64,000 bases of DNA from Amycolatopsis cihanbeyliensis (GCF_006715045.1 NZ_VFML01000001.1:3130501-3194500); one strand, 5' to 3'; positions 35,014 through 44,384 are shown, counted from the stretch's first letter. Numbers and translations are program-made. The notes: generated by a model not told the origin, from the letters alone.

Positions 35014-35925
35014 TTGTCCTCGAGGCAACCAGCCAGACGACCCCGAAAACGAGGCGAACCGGTCGTGCGAGACGGGATACGCACCGGACGGCAGACCTAC
35101 CCCGTCCGCGTCGACGACGTACTGTGCGCGGAGCTTCTCGATGACGAGATGGTCGACCGCGACCATCTCCGCCAGGCCCTCCGCGAACCGCGGCAGTACC
35201 TGCGGCACGTCCCGGCCAGGTCGAGCGCGGGGGAACGGCCGAGCGAGCAGCCACCGGTGCGGCCGGAGAGCACGCTGGCCCGGCGTTCCAAGCTGACCGC
35301 GTTGGTGCTGGCCGGTGCGTTGCTCTCCGGGTCGGTGGTGACCGCCTCGCTGCTCGCCGACGACCGCGAGACCCCGCGGCCGGATCGGCTGGAGATCACC
35401 GGGCCCGCCGCGCTCGGCGGGTTCGCGATGCCCGAGAGCGGGCGGACCGGGAGCGTCGGCGGCTCCGGCGGCGGGCCGGGACCGGAAACCAGCACCGCGA
35501 CGACCACCGCGCGGGCAACCCAGCGCAGCGACCCCGCCAGCAGCACGGACACGGGCGCCACCGAAGCGCAGCCGACCGCGCAGCCGGAGGCCACCACGAC
35601 CGCGCAGGCCAGCCCGCGCGCGGACCGGGTCGCCCTGGTCGAGGAGTTCTACCAGCGGGTACGCGAGAACCCCGTGGACGCGCTCGCCCTGCTCGACCCG
35701 CTCCTGACCGGCGACCAGCCGGACACGCTCGTACGGGCATGGAACTCGATGGGATCACTCACCGTGGAGAGCCTGCGTACCTTGGCCGACGGCTCGGTAC
35801 GGGCGGTGATCACCGTGCCGCAACCGGGCGGCCAGCGGCTGCGGATCATCCAGCTGCTGGAGTTCACCACCGGTGCCACCCCGTTGATCAGCCAGGCGAC
35901 CCTGCTGTCCGCCCAGCACGCCTGA
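35014..35925 (+). CDS. Single-pass membrane protein with Ser/Thr-rich stalk and C-terminal domain
   Basis: This is a 303-residue protein with the same plan as its upstream neighbour: basic cytoplasmic part (1-92), one membrane helix (about 95-113, LTALVLAGALLSGSVVTASL), a Gly/Ser/Thr/Ala stalk (130-205), and a compact C-terminal domain of about 95 residues (VALVEEFYQRVRENPVDALA, VTVPQPGG-like strand). The latter looks NTF2/SnoaL-like by its first helix, but this is weak. TTG 35014 follows GAGG; later starts are possible. It is co-oriented with, and about 230 bp ahead of, the kinase gene. Confidence 0.65.
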   Translation: MSSRQPARRPRKRGEPVVRDGIRTGRQTYPVRVDDVLCAELLDDEMVDRDHLRQALREPRQYLRHVPARSSAGERPSEQPPVRPESTLARRSKLTALVLAGALLSGSVVTASLLADDRETPRPDRLEITGPAALGGFAMPESGRTGSVGGSGGGPGPETSTATTTARATQRSDPASSTDTGATEAQPTAQPEATTTAQASPRADRVALVEEFYQRVRENPVDALALLDPLLTGDQPDTLVRAWNSMGSLTVESLRTLADGSVRAVITVPQPGGQRLRIIQLLEFTTGATPLISQATLLSAQHA

Positions 35926-35990
35926 ACGGCCACGCGCCGGCCGGTCACGCGGTGCCGGTACCCTGCGCGGCACCGGCGAAGCGTGCCGCG

Positions 35991-36000
35991 TGCATGTGCA
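35991..36000 (+). promoter_or_regulatory. TGCA-NG-TGCA motif, site 4
   Basis: TGCATGTGCA lies about 160 bp upstream of the kinase start codon, with further TGCA words at 36020 and 36065. Distance and form match the sites in front of the two preceding genes. Confidence 0.4.
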
Positions 36001-36158
36001 CAGAGTGAACACCTAGCCTTGCACAGGTCAGTCTCGGCAAACCGGCACACAGGTGGCGAACATGTGCATACGCTCCAGCAAATACGGCGCGTGGCCTTCG
36101 CTGTCCTACGCTCCGCCCGTGCCCTGAAGACAATGACGGAGCCCCAGAAGGAGGCCGC

Positions 36159-37763
36159 GTGAGCGACGAGGGTCACCTGGTCGCCGGCCGATACCGCATC
36201 GTCCAGCGACTCGGTACCGGCGCGATGGGCGCCGTCTGGCAGGCCCAGGACGAGGTCCTGCACCGAACGGTCGCGATCAAGCAACTGTTGCTGCAGCCGG
36301 GGCTGGACGAGGACGAGGCCGAGGACGCGCGGCAGCGCACGATGCGGGAAGGACGGATCGCCGCCCGCCTGCACCACCCGAACGCGATCACCGTGTTCGA
36401 CGTGGTCACCGACGACCACGGCCAACCCTGCCTGATCATGGAGTACCTGGCCTCCACCAGCCTGGCCGCCGTACTGCAGGAGCAGACCCTGCCGCCGGTC
36501 GAGGTCGCCAGCATCGGCGCGCAGGTGGCGGCCGCGCTGACCGAGGCGCACTCCTACGGGATCGTGCACCGGGACATCAAGCCGGGCAACATCCTGCTCG
36601 CCGGCAACGGCACCGTGAAGATCACCGACTTCGGCATCTCCCGGGCCAAGGACGACGTCACCGTGACCAAGACCGGCATGATCGCCGGCACCCCCGCCTA
36701 CCTGGCACCGGAGGTCGCCATCGGCGGCGACCCCGGGCCGGAGTCGGACGTGTTCTCCCTCGGCTCCACGCTGTACGCGGCCACCGAGGGCCAGCCGCCG
36801 TTCGGGCTCAGCGAGAACACCCTCGGCCTGCTGCACGCCGTCGCGGCCGGGCAGATCAACCCGCCGCGCCAGTCCGGGCCGCTGGCCAGCGTGCTCGCCG
36901 TACTGCTGCACCCGGAGATCGAGCACCGGCCGACCGCGGAGGAGTGCGAGGAGCTGCTCGCCGCCGTGGCCCGCGGGGAAACCCCGCTCGGTGGTCCCGC
37001 CGGTGCCGCGGGCGCGACCGCCATCGCCCCGGCCCTCGGCGCCGCGGCGCTCGGCGCGGGCGCCGCCGGGGCGATGGCGGCCGAGGACGACCTGCCCTCC
37101 GCCCACTCCGGCACGCTCGGCGACGCCGGGCAGGACTTCTACGACGACCTGCCGGACGAGGGCTACGCGCCCGCGAGTGGCTTCCCCGAGCAGGACTACG
37201 ACTCCTACGGGGCGCAGGGCCCGGACGCCACCCGTGCGGTCCCGGCCGGTGCCTACGAGGACTACGCCCGCTATGAGGACGCCTACGAGGACCCGTACGA
37301 GGACGAGTACCGGGACTACGAGGGTGACTACGACGCCCGTGCGGTACCGCCCGAGGACCCCGAGGAAGAGGAGCGGGGCAACTGGAAACTACCCGCCGCG
37401 ATCGGCGCGATCGTGGTCGCCGGGCTGGTCGCGCTCGGCGTGTGGCTGTTCAGCGGGCCGAAGGGTAATGACGAGGCGGATCAGAACCCGGTGCAGCCGC
37501 CCGCGGACACCACCAGTTCCGCGCCGGTGACCACGACCACATCGGCGGAGCCCACCACCACCGAGGCGACCGAGGAACCGGAACCGACCGGCGAGAACCG
37601 TCCGCCGCGGCGGACGCGGAACAACCCGCCGCCACCGCCGGACGACCCGCCGGAGCCGACAGAACCGCCGGAACCAACTACGACCACCACGACGACCGCG
37701 AGCGAAACGACGACCACGTCGTCCGACGAGCCCGACCCGACAACGACGGAGGAAGCAGGCTGA
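36159..37763 (+). CDS. Serine/threonine protein kinase, transmembrane (PknB-like)
   Basis: This is a 534-residue Hanks-type kinase. The Gly loop LGTGAMGAVW, Lys41 in VAIK, catalytic HRDIKPGN (Asp139), DFG (157-159), the TKTGMIAGTPAYLAPE activation segment and the ESDVFSLG helix are all present, so it should be active. The catalytic domain ends near residue 275. An Ala-rich and an Asp/Glu/Tyr-rich segment follow, then a membrane helix (about 412-428) and a short extracytoplasmic Thr/Pro/Glu-rich tail without PASTA or other sensor domain. GTG 36159 has GAAGGAGG. It is followed 59 bp later by a pseudokinase gene. Confidence 0.93.
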   Translation: MSDEGHLVAGRYRIVQRLGTGAMGAVWQAQDEVLHRTVAIKQLLLQPGLDEDEAEDARQRTMREGRIAARLHHPNAITVFDVVTDDHGQPCLIMEYLASTSLAAVLQEQTLPPVEVASIGAQVAAALTEAHSYGIVHRDIKPGNILLAGNGTVKITDFGISRAKDDVTVTKTGMIAGTPAYLAPEVAIGGDPGPESDVFSLGSTLYAATEGQPPFGLSENTLGLLHAVAAGQINPPRQSGPLASVLAVLLHPEIEHRPTAEECEELLAAVARGETPLGGPAGAAGATAIAPALGAAALGAGAAGAMAAEDDLPSAHSGTLGDAGQDFYDDLPDEGYAPASGFPEQDYDSYGAQGPDATRAVPAGAYEDYARYEDAYEDPYEDEYRDYEGDYDARAVPPEDPEEEERGNWKLPAAIGAIVVAGLVALGVWLFSGPKGNDEADQNPVQPPADTTSSAPVTTTTSAEPTTTEATEEPEPTGENRPPRRTRNNPPPPPDDPPEPTEPPEPTTTTTTTASETTTTSSDEPDPTTTEEAG

Positions 37764-37822
37764 CCCTCGGCGGCGCTCGGCTCAGCCGAACTCCGTAAAC
37801 CCGTTAGGCTGAAAGGAAGTTC

Positions 37823-38866
37823 TTGACTGCCAGCGGAGATGAGGGCCTTGTGACGCCGGAAGGCACGCTCGTCAGTGGACGGTACCGCCTGGATCAGCCG
37901 ATCGGTCGGGGCCGCGCGGGGATCGTGTGGCTCGCCTTCGACACGCGATTGCACCGGACCGTCGCGGCGAAGCGACTGTTCGTGCGGCCCGACCTCGATC
38001 CCACGGCCACGGAGCAGGCAAGGCAGGTCGTCCTGCAGGAGGGCAAGGACGCCATCCGGGTCGTGCATGCCTGCGCCATCACCGTGCACGACGCGCTGCG
38101 CGAGGGCGACGACGTCTGGCTGATCATGGAGTACGTCCCGTCCAGGAACATGGCGGACTTCCTCGCCGAGCACGGCACGCTGGCCCCGGAACAGGCCGCG
38201 GCGCTGGGCATTCAGCTCGGCTCGGCACTGGCCGCCGCGCACGCGGTCGGGGTGCCGCACCGGGTGCTGGAACCGAGCAACGTGCTGCTCGCCGACGACG
38301 GCGGGGTCAAGATCACCGACATCGGCATCTCGGACGCCGCCCCCGACCCTGCCTACCGCGCGCCGGAGGTGGCCAGAGGTGAGCCGGCCACCGCGGCCGC
38401 CGACGCGTTCTCCCTCGGCGCGACCCTGTTCGCCGCGGTCGAGGGAACCCCACCGTTCGGCGCGGACGGCAAGGGCGAGCAGGCCGCACCGCACCGGACT
38501 GGACCGCTCACCGGCGCGCTGCTCAAGCTGTTGCGCACCGAGCCGGACCTGCGACCGACGATGAACGACACGGTCAAGGCACTGGGCGCGATCACCCAGG
38601 GCCAGCAGACCGCGTTCGTGCCACCGACCGCACCGCCGATGCCGACCGTGCCGGTGATGCGCGCCCCGCGGCAGGCGCAACCCGCCGCGCGGGCGCCAGC
38701 GGCCGCACCGGCACCGCAGCCACCGCCGCCCCCGGTTCGTCCGGGTCAACCGGCGCCCGCGCCGACCCGGACTCGCCCGAACTCCCGGAACTGGATCATC
38801 GCCGCGATCGCCATCGTGCTCGCCGTGGCGATCGGGGTGCTGTTCGCCGAGCTCGTGCTGGTCTAG
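37823..38866 (+). CDS. Transmembrane pseudokinase (Hanks fold, catalytic Asp lost)
   Basis: This is a 347-residue kinase-fold protein. The ATP-binding Lys is kept (VAAKR, Lys50) and so is the APE motif. The catalytic loop reads HRVLEPSN (146-153) instead of HRDxKxxN: both the base Asp and the following Lys are replaced (Val, Glu). DFG reads DIG, and the activation segment is about 20 residues shorter than in the neighbour. It is therefore unlikely to phosphorylate, and may act as an allosteric partner of the kinase. A Pro/Ala linker leads to a C-terminal membrane helix (about 326-345). TTG 37823 follows AAAGGAAG; GTG 37850 is an alternative. Confidence 0.85.
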   Translation: MTASGDEGLVTPEGTLVSGRYRLDQPIGRGRAGIVWLAFDTRLHRTVAAKRLFVRPDLDPTATEQARQVVLQEGKDAIRVVHACAITVHDALREGDDVWLIMEYVPSRNMADFLAEHGTLAPEQAAALGIQLGSALAAAHAVGVPHRVLEPSNVLLADDGGVKITDIGISDAAPDPAYRAPEVARGEPATAAADAFSLGATLFAAVEGTPPFGADGKGEQAAPHRTGPLTGALLKLLRTEPDLRPTMNDTVKALGAITQGQQTAFVPPTAPPMPTVPVMRAPRQAQPAARAPAAAPAPQPPPPPVRPGQPAPAPTRTRPNSRNWIIAAIAIVLAVAIGVLFAELVLV

Positions 38867-39034
38867 GGCCGGGTACAGCTAGGACGGTGCCTGCACACGG
38901 TGACGCGGGGGCGCGCTCGGGGCCGAAGGCCTCGCGAACGCGGCTGCGGGCCGCCTGCTTGCTCGAGGTGCGGGGTGTTCGAGAGCCACGGCCCGCATAC
39001 GGGTTCGTCGACCGCGCGCCTTCGTAAACACAGC

Positions 39035-39928
39035 CTAGGAACCCGGGCTCATCGCATCCAGCAGGGTGGTGACGGCCGGCTGCTCCCGCGCGTGCGTGGC
39101 GAGCACGGCGTGGATCGGCCGCACCGGCTGCGGGTTGCGCAGCCGGCTCAGCACCACCCCGGGATGCGGGGAACCGAGCGCGAGTGCCGGGATCGCGGTC
39201 ACGCCGAGTCCGGCCGCCACGAACCCCTGCGAGGTCTGGTAGTCCTCCGCCTCGACTCCGAAGTTCGGCGTGAACCCGGCCGCCCCGCAGGCTTCCAGCA
39301 GGATCTCCCGGCACGGTCCGGGCGTCGGCCACTCGTTGCCGATCCAGGACTCTTCGGCGAGGTCGGCCAGGTCCAGCACCCGCTTGCCGGCCAGCCGGTG
39401 CCCCTTCGGCAGCACCGCACGGTACGGATCGTCCAGCAGATGCACGAACTCCAGGTTCCGGTTACGCCGGTTGCCACCCGCGGACACCACGATCGCCACA
39501 TCGGCCTTCCCGGTGGCGACCATCGGCAGCGGGTCGTCCGGTTCGAACAACCGCAGGTCGAGTCGGATCCCCGGGTACTCGCGGCGGACCGCGGCGACGG
39601 CGGGTGGCACCAGCGCCGCGCCCGCGGTGGCGAAGTACCGGATCGCCAGCCTGCCGGTACGGCCGGCCTTCAACTCGGCGAGCGCCGACTCCGCCCTGCC
39701 CAACTGCGCGCTGACCAGCTCGGCGTGTTCGGACAGCAGCGTACCCGCCGCGGTGGGCCGAACACCCCGGCCGACGCGTTCCAGCAGGACCGTGCCGGCC
39801 TCTCGCTCCAGGGTGGACAGTTGCTGGCTGACCGCGGAGGGGGTGTATCCGAGATTGCGCGCGGCGGCCGTGATCGAGCCGCTGGTGACCACCGCCCGCA
39901 ACACCAGCATCCGCCGCACGTCCAGCAT
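39035..39928 (-). CDS. LysR family transcriptional regulator
   Basis: This is a 297-residue LysR regulator. The winged helix-turn-helix is at 1-62 (MLDVRRMLVLRAVVTSGSIT, YTPSAVSQQLSTLERE). The periplasmic-binding-protein-like effector domain spans 90-295. The effector is not predictable. It is transcribed away from an EamA transporter gene with a 122-bp gap, the usual arrangement in which a LysR protein activates its divergent target. Confidence 0.92.
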   Translation of the reverse strand: MLDVRRMLVLRAVVTSGSITAAARNLGYTPSAVSQQLSTLEREAGTVLLERVGRGVRPTAAGTLLSEHAELVSAQLGRAESALAELKAGRTGRLAIRYFATAGAALVPPAVAAVRREYPGIRLDLRLFEPDDPLPMVATGKADVAIVVSAGGNRRNRNLEFVHLLDDPYRAVLPKGHRLAGKRVLDLADLAEESWIGNEWPTPGPCREILLEACGAAGFTPNFGVEAEDYQTSQGFVAAGLGVTAIPALALGSPHPGVVLSRLRNPQPVRPIHAVLATHAREQPAVTTLLDAMSPGS

Positions 39929-40050
39929 CCCCTCATCTTACAGTTCTGCTGAAATCACTCTGCACGAAATGTCGCTTGTCCTTACGTCTCGCACTCGCCA
40001 GTGTCGTAGGCGGCAGTCCGGCGGGTCACGGGGAGAACCGGGGGGTTGGG

Positions 40051-40989
40051 GTGGGTGAAGGCAAGACGCTGCTGCGGATGGGCGTGCTCGCGCTGATGTG
40101 GGGATCGAGCTTCTTCTGGATCAAGCTCGGGCTGAACGCCTTCTCCCCGGTTCAGCTGGTACTGATCCGGCTCGTGCTCGGCGCGGCCGTGCTGCTGGTG
40201 CTGTGCTACGGCTACCGGGCCCGGTTACCCCGGGGCGGTCGGGTGTGGTTACACCTGGGGGTGGCGGCACTGTTCCACAACGCGGTGCCCTTCCTGCTGT
40301 TCGCGATCGGCGAGCAGACCGTGGACTCCGGCACCACCGGGGTGCTGAACGCGACGACACCGTTGTGGGCGCTGGTGGTCGCCTTGTTGTGGCGCGTCGA
40401 CCGCGGGCTGAACGCGGCCAGGGTCGCCGGCCTCGTGGTCGGCCTGGCCGGCACGGCGCTGATCTTCGCCCCGTGGCGGTCCAGTGACCTGCTGAGCTGG
40501 GGCTCGGTGGCGATCCTCGCGGGCGCGATGAGTTACGGCTTCGTGTTCGTCTACGAGCAGCGGTTCCTCACCGGCTCGGGGGCCTCCCCGGTCGCGCTGG
40601 CCGGATCGCAGATGCTGGCCGCGAGCGGGTTCCTGCTGCTGGCGACGCCCTTCGCCGGGCTGAGCCCGATCCGGCTGGATCCCGGCGCGGTGCTCGCGGT
40701 GGTGGTACTGGGGGTGTTCTCCACCGGGATCGCGTTCGCGGTGAACTACCGGCTGCTGGCCACCGAGGGCGCGGTGGCCGCGGCGACGGTCGGCTACCTG
40801 ATGCCGGTGGTGTCCATCCTGCTCGGCACGCTGCTGCTGAACGAGCACCTGAACCCCCGGGTGGTGGCCGGCATGGTGGTGGTCCTGCTCGGGGTCGCGC
40901 TCACCCGGGTACGCCGGAACCGGGCCGGTGGGCGGGCGGAGCCGGACCGCGGCGCGGAGCTTCGGCAGGAGTCAGGAACCCTCCCCTGA
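40051..40989 (+). CDS. EamA/DMT-superfamily transporter
   Basis: This is a 312-residue ten-helix drug/metabolite transporter with two EamA repeats (first from LLRMGVLALMWGSSFFWIKL, second from about residue 155). Relatives export amino acids, nucleosides or cofactors; the substrate here is unknown and may be the ligand of the divergent LysR regulator. GTG 40051 gives the standard N-terminus, but no ideal ribosome site is present. Its last 18 bp overlap the convergent membrane-protein gene. Confidence 0.87.
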   Translation: MGEGKTLLRMGVLALMWGSSFFWIKLGLNAFSPVQLVLIRLVLGAAVLLVLCYGYRARLPRGGRVWLHLGVAALFHNAVPFLLFAIGEQTVDSGTTGVLNATTPLWALVVALLWRVDRGLNAARVAGLVVGLAGTALIFAPWRSSDLLSWGSVAILAGAMSYGFVFVYEQRFLTGSGASPVALAGSQMLAASGFLLLATPFAGLSPIRLDPGAVLAVVVLGVFSTGIAFAVNYRLLATEGAVAAATVGYLMPVVSILLGTLLLNEHLNPRVVAGMVVVLLGVALTRVRRNRAGGRAEPDRGAELRQESGTLP

Positions 40990-42099
40990 CTCTCCGGACT
41001 CCTCGGCCTCCCGTGCCTCCTTGGCGCGTTCCCTGCGCTGCCGCTCGCGCCGGCTGTAGGTGGCCTGCAACACCGCGTCCTCCGACTCGAAGCTGGAGCC
41101 GAGCGCGCCTGCGACGGTGCCCATGGAACTGGCCAGCCACACCAGGCCAAGGTAGTCGGTCAACCCGGCCGGATGCCCCAGCCTGGTCGCCAGGTAGTCG
41201 CTCGAGATGACGGTGACGGCGGCCAGCAAGGTCAGCGCGAACAGCACGACGTACATGCAGCTCACCCCGATCACCAGGGTGAGGATCGAGGCGAGGTTGT
41301 ACAGCACGGCCTCCCGCCGGGAGTCGAGGTGTCGCGGGCGCTCCCACAGGCCGTTGTGCACGATCATCCAGACGACCATCGCCGTCACCGCGAAGACGCT
41401 GATCACCGCGAGTCGTCCCGCGCTGAGCGCGTCGGCCATCGACCAGATCGTCGGGAAGAACACGCCGAAGGCCGCGGTGGCCCCCGCGGCCGCGATGGCG
41501 CCGGACAGGCTGGGCACCAGGCGCCACGGCCGGTTGTCCCGCACCAGCCCGAACAGCAGCCGCAGCCGGCCGCGCAGCCCGACCAGGGTCAGCGCGGCGT
41601 CCAGCTGCTCGTCCGGGGACTCCACCCTGCGTACCGCCGACATCCGTTCCAGCGGCCTGCGCAGGCCGCGCTGCGCGGCCCCGGCGGGGCGACCGTACTC
41701 GGACAGTTCCTCCACCAGCACCGCGAGCGTCCGCAGGGTATGCGCGCGCAGCCGCAGCCAGCCGATCGCGGGCAACGCGGCCAGCGCGACCCGGTGCCGG
41801 GTGCTGAGGTCCGCGATCACCGGTCGCTCCCGCAGCCGGCGCGGCAGGTCGGTGAGGCAGATCATCAGGTCCCAGCCCTCGGTGGAACGTTTCTCCCTGG
41901 CGTGCTCGACGATCGGGATGCGGTTGTTCTCGTCCAGGATGAGCGGTTCGGAGACCACCCGAACCTCCCAGCACACCCGGTCGCCGATCCGTTCGGCCAG
42001 CGCGGCGGGCAGTTCCTCGGACAGCCGGTGGGCCAGCTCGGTCGGCAGCCCCGGGTCGGCGAGCAGCCCGATGACACAGCTCGTGCCCGTGGTCGCCAT
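40972..42099 (-). CDS. Membrane protein of unknown function
   Basis: This is a 375-residue protein. A soluble N-terminal domain of about 200 residues (CVIGLLADPGLPTELAHRLS, WDLMICLTDLPRRL) looks like an alpha/beta fold. It is followed by four or five membrane helices (about 205-345) and a charged coiled-coil tail rich in Arg/Glu. I do not recognise the family. ATG 42099 is clear, with GGAGG in front (CGGAGGGGAGACACATC on the coding strand). It lies between the EamA gene and a LuxR-type regulator, without evident functional linkage. Confidence 0.7.
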   Translation of the reverse strand: MATTGTSCVIGLLADPGLPTELAHRLSEELPAALAERIGDRVCWEVRVVSEPLILDENNRIPIVEHAREKRSTEGWDLMICLTDLPRRLRERPVIADLSTRHRVALAALPAIGWLRLRAHTLRTLAVLVEELSEYGRPAGAAQRGLRRPLERMSAVRRVESPDEQLDAALTLVGLRGRLRLLFGLVRDNRPWRLVPSLSGAIAAAGATAAFGVFFPTIWSMADALSAGRLAVISVFAVTAMVVWMIVHNGLWERPRHLDSRREAVLYNLASILTLVIGVSCMYVVLFALTLLAAVTVISSDYLATRLGHPAGLTDYLGLVWLASSMGTVAGALGSSFESEDAVLQATYSRRERQRRERAKEAREAEESGESGEGS

Positions 42100-42166
42100 G
42101 ATGTGTCTCCCCTCCGGTCCCGGCTACCGGAGGCAGGGCTACCCCGTTCGGCGCCCTGGCAATCCG

Positions 42167-42856
42167 CTAGACCAGCCTGCGGTCGGAGGCCCAGCGGGAG
42201 AGCTCGTAGCGGTTGGAGAGCTGGGTCTTGCGCAACACGCTGGATACGTGTGTCTCCACGGTCTTCACCGAGATGAACAGCTCGGAGGCGATCTCCTTGT
42301 AGGCGTACCCGCGGGCCAGCAGGCGCAGCACGTCCCGCTCGCGCGGGGTGAGCAGGTCCAGCTCGGGATCGCTGATCGGCGCCGAGCCCGGGCGGTCGGC
42401 GAAGGCGTCCAGCACGAACCCCGCCAGCCGCGGGGAGAACACCGCGTCGCCCTCGGAGACCCGGACCACCGCGCGCACCAGTTCCTTGGAGGAGATCGTC
42501 TTGGTGACGTAGCCGCGGGCCCCCGCGCGGATCACCGCGATCACGTCCTCCGCCGCGTCGGAGACCGACAGCGCGAGGAACACCACGTCCGGCAGGTCGG
42601 GACGCGCCCTGCGGAGCACCTCGGCCCCGCCACCGTCCGGCATGTGCACATCGAGCAGCACCACCTGCGGCCGCGCCCTGGCGATCCCGGCCACCGCCTC
42701 GGCGACCGACCCGGCCTCACCGACCACCTCCACCTCGTCGGTGATCGACTCCAGCTCGGCGCGGACCCCGGCGCGGAACAGCGCGTGGTCGTCCACCAGG
42801 AAGACCTTCACCGGGCCCCCGGTGTGCACCTGCTCCGTGCTCTCGTTCTCCGTCAC
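42167..42856 (-). CDS. LuxR/NarL-family response regulator (LiaR-like)
   Basis: This is a 229-residue response regulator. The receiver domain begins KVFLVDDHALFRAGV with the acidic pair; the phospho-acceptor Asp is in VVLLDVHMPDGGG, with the Lys near YVTKTISSKE. The C-terminal LuxR helix-turn-helix reads LTPRERDVLRLLARGYAYKE. GTG 42856 is preceded by GTGAGGAG. It lies 21 bp after the histidine kinase gene on the same strand, forming a two-component system. With the PspC genes next door it is probably an envelope-stress system. Confidence 0.93.
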   Translation of the reverse strand: MTENESTEQVHTGGPVKVFLVDDHALFRAGVRAELESITDEVEVVGEAGSVAEAVAGIARARPQVVLLDVHMPDGGGAEVLRRARPDLPDVVFLALSVSDAAEDVIAVIRAGARGYVTKTISSKELVRAVVRVSEGDAVFSPRLAGFVLDAFADRPGSAPISDPELDLLTPRERDVLRLLARGYAYKEIASELFISVKTVETHVSSVLRKTQLSNRYELSRWASDRRLV

Positions 42857-42877
42857 GACACTCCTCACCCGTCTCGG

Positions 42878-44281
42878 CTAGCTCGACGCCGCCGATGCCG
42901 CGGCGGAGGACTTGCCCGCCTTCAGCGGCATCTCCAGCTGCACCTCGGTGCCCTCCCCCTGCGCGGTGCGCAACCGGCAGCTTCCACCGTTGCGCTCCAT
43001 CCTGCCCCGGATCGAGTCCGCGAGACCATGCCGGTCCGCGGGGACGAGATCCGGGTCGAAACCCTTGCCGCGGTCGCGCACGAACACGGTCACCGAGCCG
43101 GGCTCCACCTCGGCGTACACGCTGACCTCGTCCACCCCGGCGTGCTTGGCCGCGTTCACGATGGCCTCCCTGGCGGCCTGTACCAGCGCACCCAGCGCCA
43201 CATCCAGGTCGGCCTCGCCGACCACGACCTGCTGCACCGACACGGCGAAGGTGTCCTCCACCTCGCCGCAGGCCTGGGCCAGTGCGGCGGAGAACTGGCC
43301 GTCGTGCGTGTCCTGGGTGCCGGAGCCGCCCCGGTCGGACGGCCGGCCGTAGCCGGAGGGGCCGTACAGCCAGCCGCGCAGCTCCCGTTCCTGACCGCGG
43401 GCCAGCCTGGCCACCTCCCGCGGCGAGTCCGACTGCTTCTGGATCAGCGCCAGCGTCTGCAGCACCGAGTCGTGCAGGTGGGCGGCGATCTCCGCGCGTT
43501 CCTCGGTGCGGATCCTGGCCCTGCGCTCCTCGCCGAGGTCGCCGACCAGCCGTAGCCAGAACGGTACGGTGAGCACCGCGACACCGACCAGGGTCGCCAG
43601 CACGGCGATCAGGGCGAACTGGATCTGGTCCAGGCTGCCGGTGCGCAGCACCACCACCCCGATGCCGGTCACCACCAGTGCCACGCCCGCGCACACCCGG
43701 ATCGCGGCCGACCAGCCGCCGCCCCCGACCACGACATCGGTCACCCCGGACTTGGCGCCGTCCCGCCAGCGGCGACGCTGCGACTCGTCGGCCTCCCGCC
43801 AGACCACGGCGGCGCCGACGATCACCACGGCTACCGGGATGGCCGCCCAGCCGCTGAACACGCCCGCGATCGCGCCGCTGGCCACGGCCAGCCCGACGCC
43901 GAGGGCGAGCAGCCCGAACGCCTGCTGCCGCTCCCGCGACTTGTTCCCCGGCCCCGCGGTGTCCTTGGTGTCCCGCTCGTGCGGCGTCTGTGCGACGAAC
44001 ACCCAGAGCAGGCCGTAGGCGAGCAGGCCGGCGCCGCCCAGCCCGGCCAGCAGGGCGAAAGCCGCCCGCACCCAGAGCACCCGCACGCCGAGGTGGTCGG
44101 CGAGCCCGCTGGCGACCCCGGCCAGGGCACGACCGGACCGGCGCCGGTACATGGTGGCGGGTCCGGCAGGCTCGGCGGGCAGCGCCGGTCCGGCGGAGAC
44201 GGCGGGCACGGTACCGCCGCCGGTCGCCTGCCGCCCGTCCTCCCCGTGCTGCCGGGTGACCTGTTCCTGCACGTTAACCAT
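42878..44281 (-). CDS. Sensor histidine kinase with N-terminal PspC domain
   Basis: This is a roughly 467-residue HisKA_3-type kinase. A PspC domain comes first (MYRRRSGRALAGVASGLADH, one helix), then four or five further membrane helices to about residue 245. The dimerisation/phosphorylation box IAAHLHDSVLQTLALIQKQS and a C-terminal HATPase (IVNAAKHAGV, VRDRGKGFDPD, HGLADSIRGRM) follow. It pairs with the downstream LiaR-like regulator and is divergent from a second PspC protein, which probably modulates it, as LiaF does in Firmicutes. ATG 44281 and ATG 44308 are both possible starts; neither has a strong ribosome site. Confidence 0.92.
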   Translation of the reverse strand: MVNVQEQVTRQHGEDGRQATGGGTVPAVSAGPALPAEPAGPATMYRRRSGRALAGVASGLADHLGVRVLWVRAAFALLAGLGGAGLLAYGLLWVFVAQTPHERDTKDTAGPGNKSRERQQAFGLLALGVGLAVASGAIAGVFSGWAAIPVAVVIVGAAVVWREADESQRRRWRDGAKSGVTDVVVGGGGWSAAIRVCAGVALVVTGIGVVVLRTGSLDQIQFALIAVLATLVGVAVLTVPFWLRLVGDLGEERRARIRTEERAEIAAHLHDSVLQTLALIQKQSDSPREVARLARGQERELRGWLYGPSGYGRPSDRGGSGTQDTHDGQFSAALAQACGEVEDTFAVSVQQVVVGEADLDVALGALVQAAREAIVNAAKHAGVDEVSVYAEVEPGSVTVFVRDRGKGFDPDLVPADRHGLADSIRGRMERNGGSCRLRTAQGEGTEVQLEMPLKAGKSSAAASAASS

Positions 44282-44384
44282 GGTCACACGGCCGGAGCGG
44301 CTTTTCATCAGGGAAAGCCCCGATCCGCAACCTCAGGGGTCTTCCCCGATGTGCCCCGCGGGCCGAACGCGCATCCTGGGCGGT

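Noticed and set aside
41207..43555. Rightward open frame of 782 codons opposite the membrane protein, regulator and kinase genes
   Set aside because: It covers three genes with clear domains on the other strand; its own translation is Arg/Ser/Ala filler.
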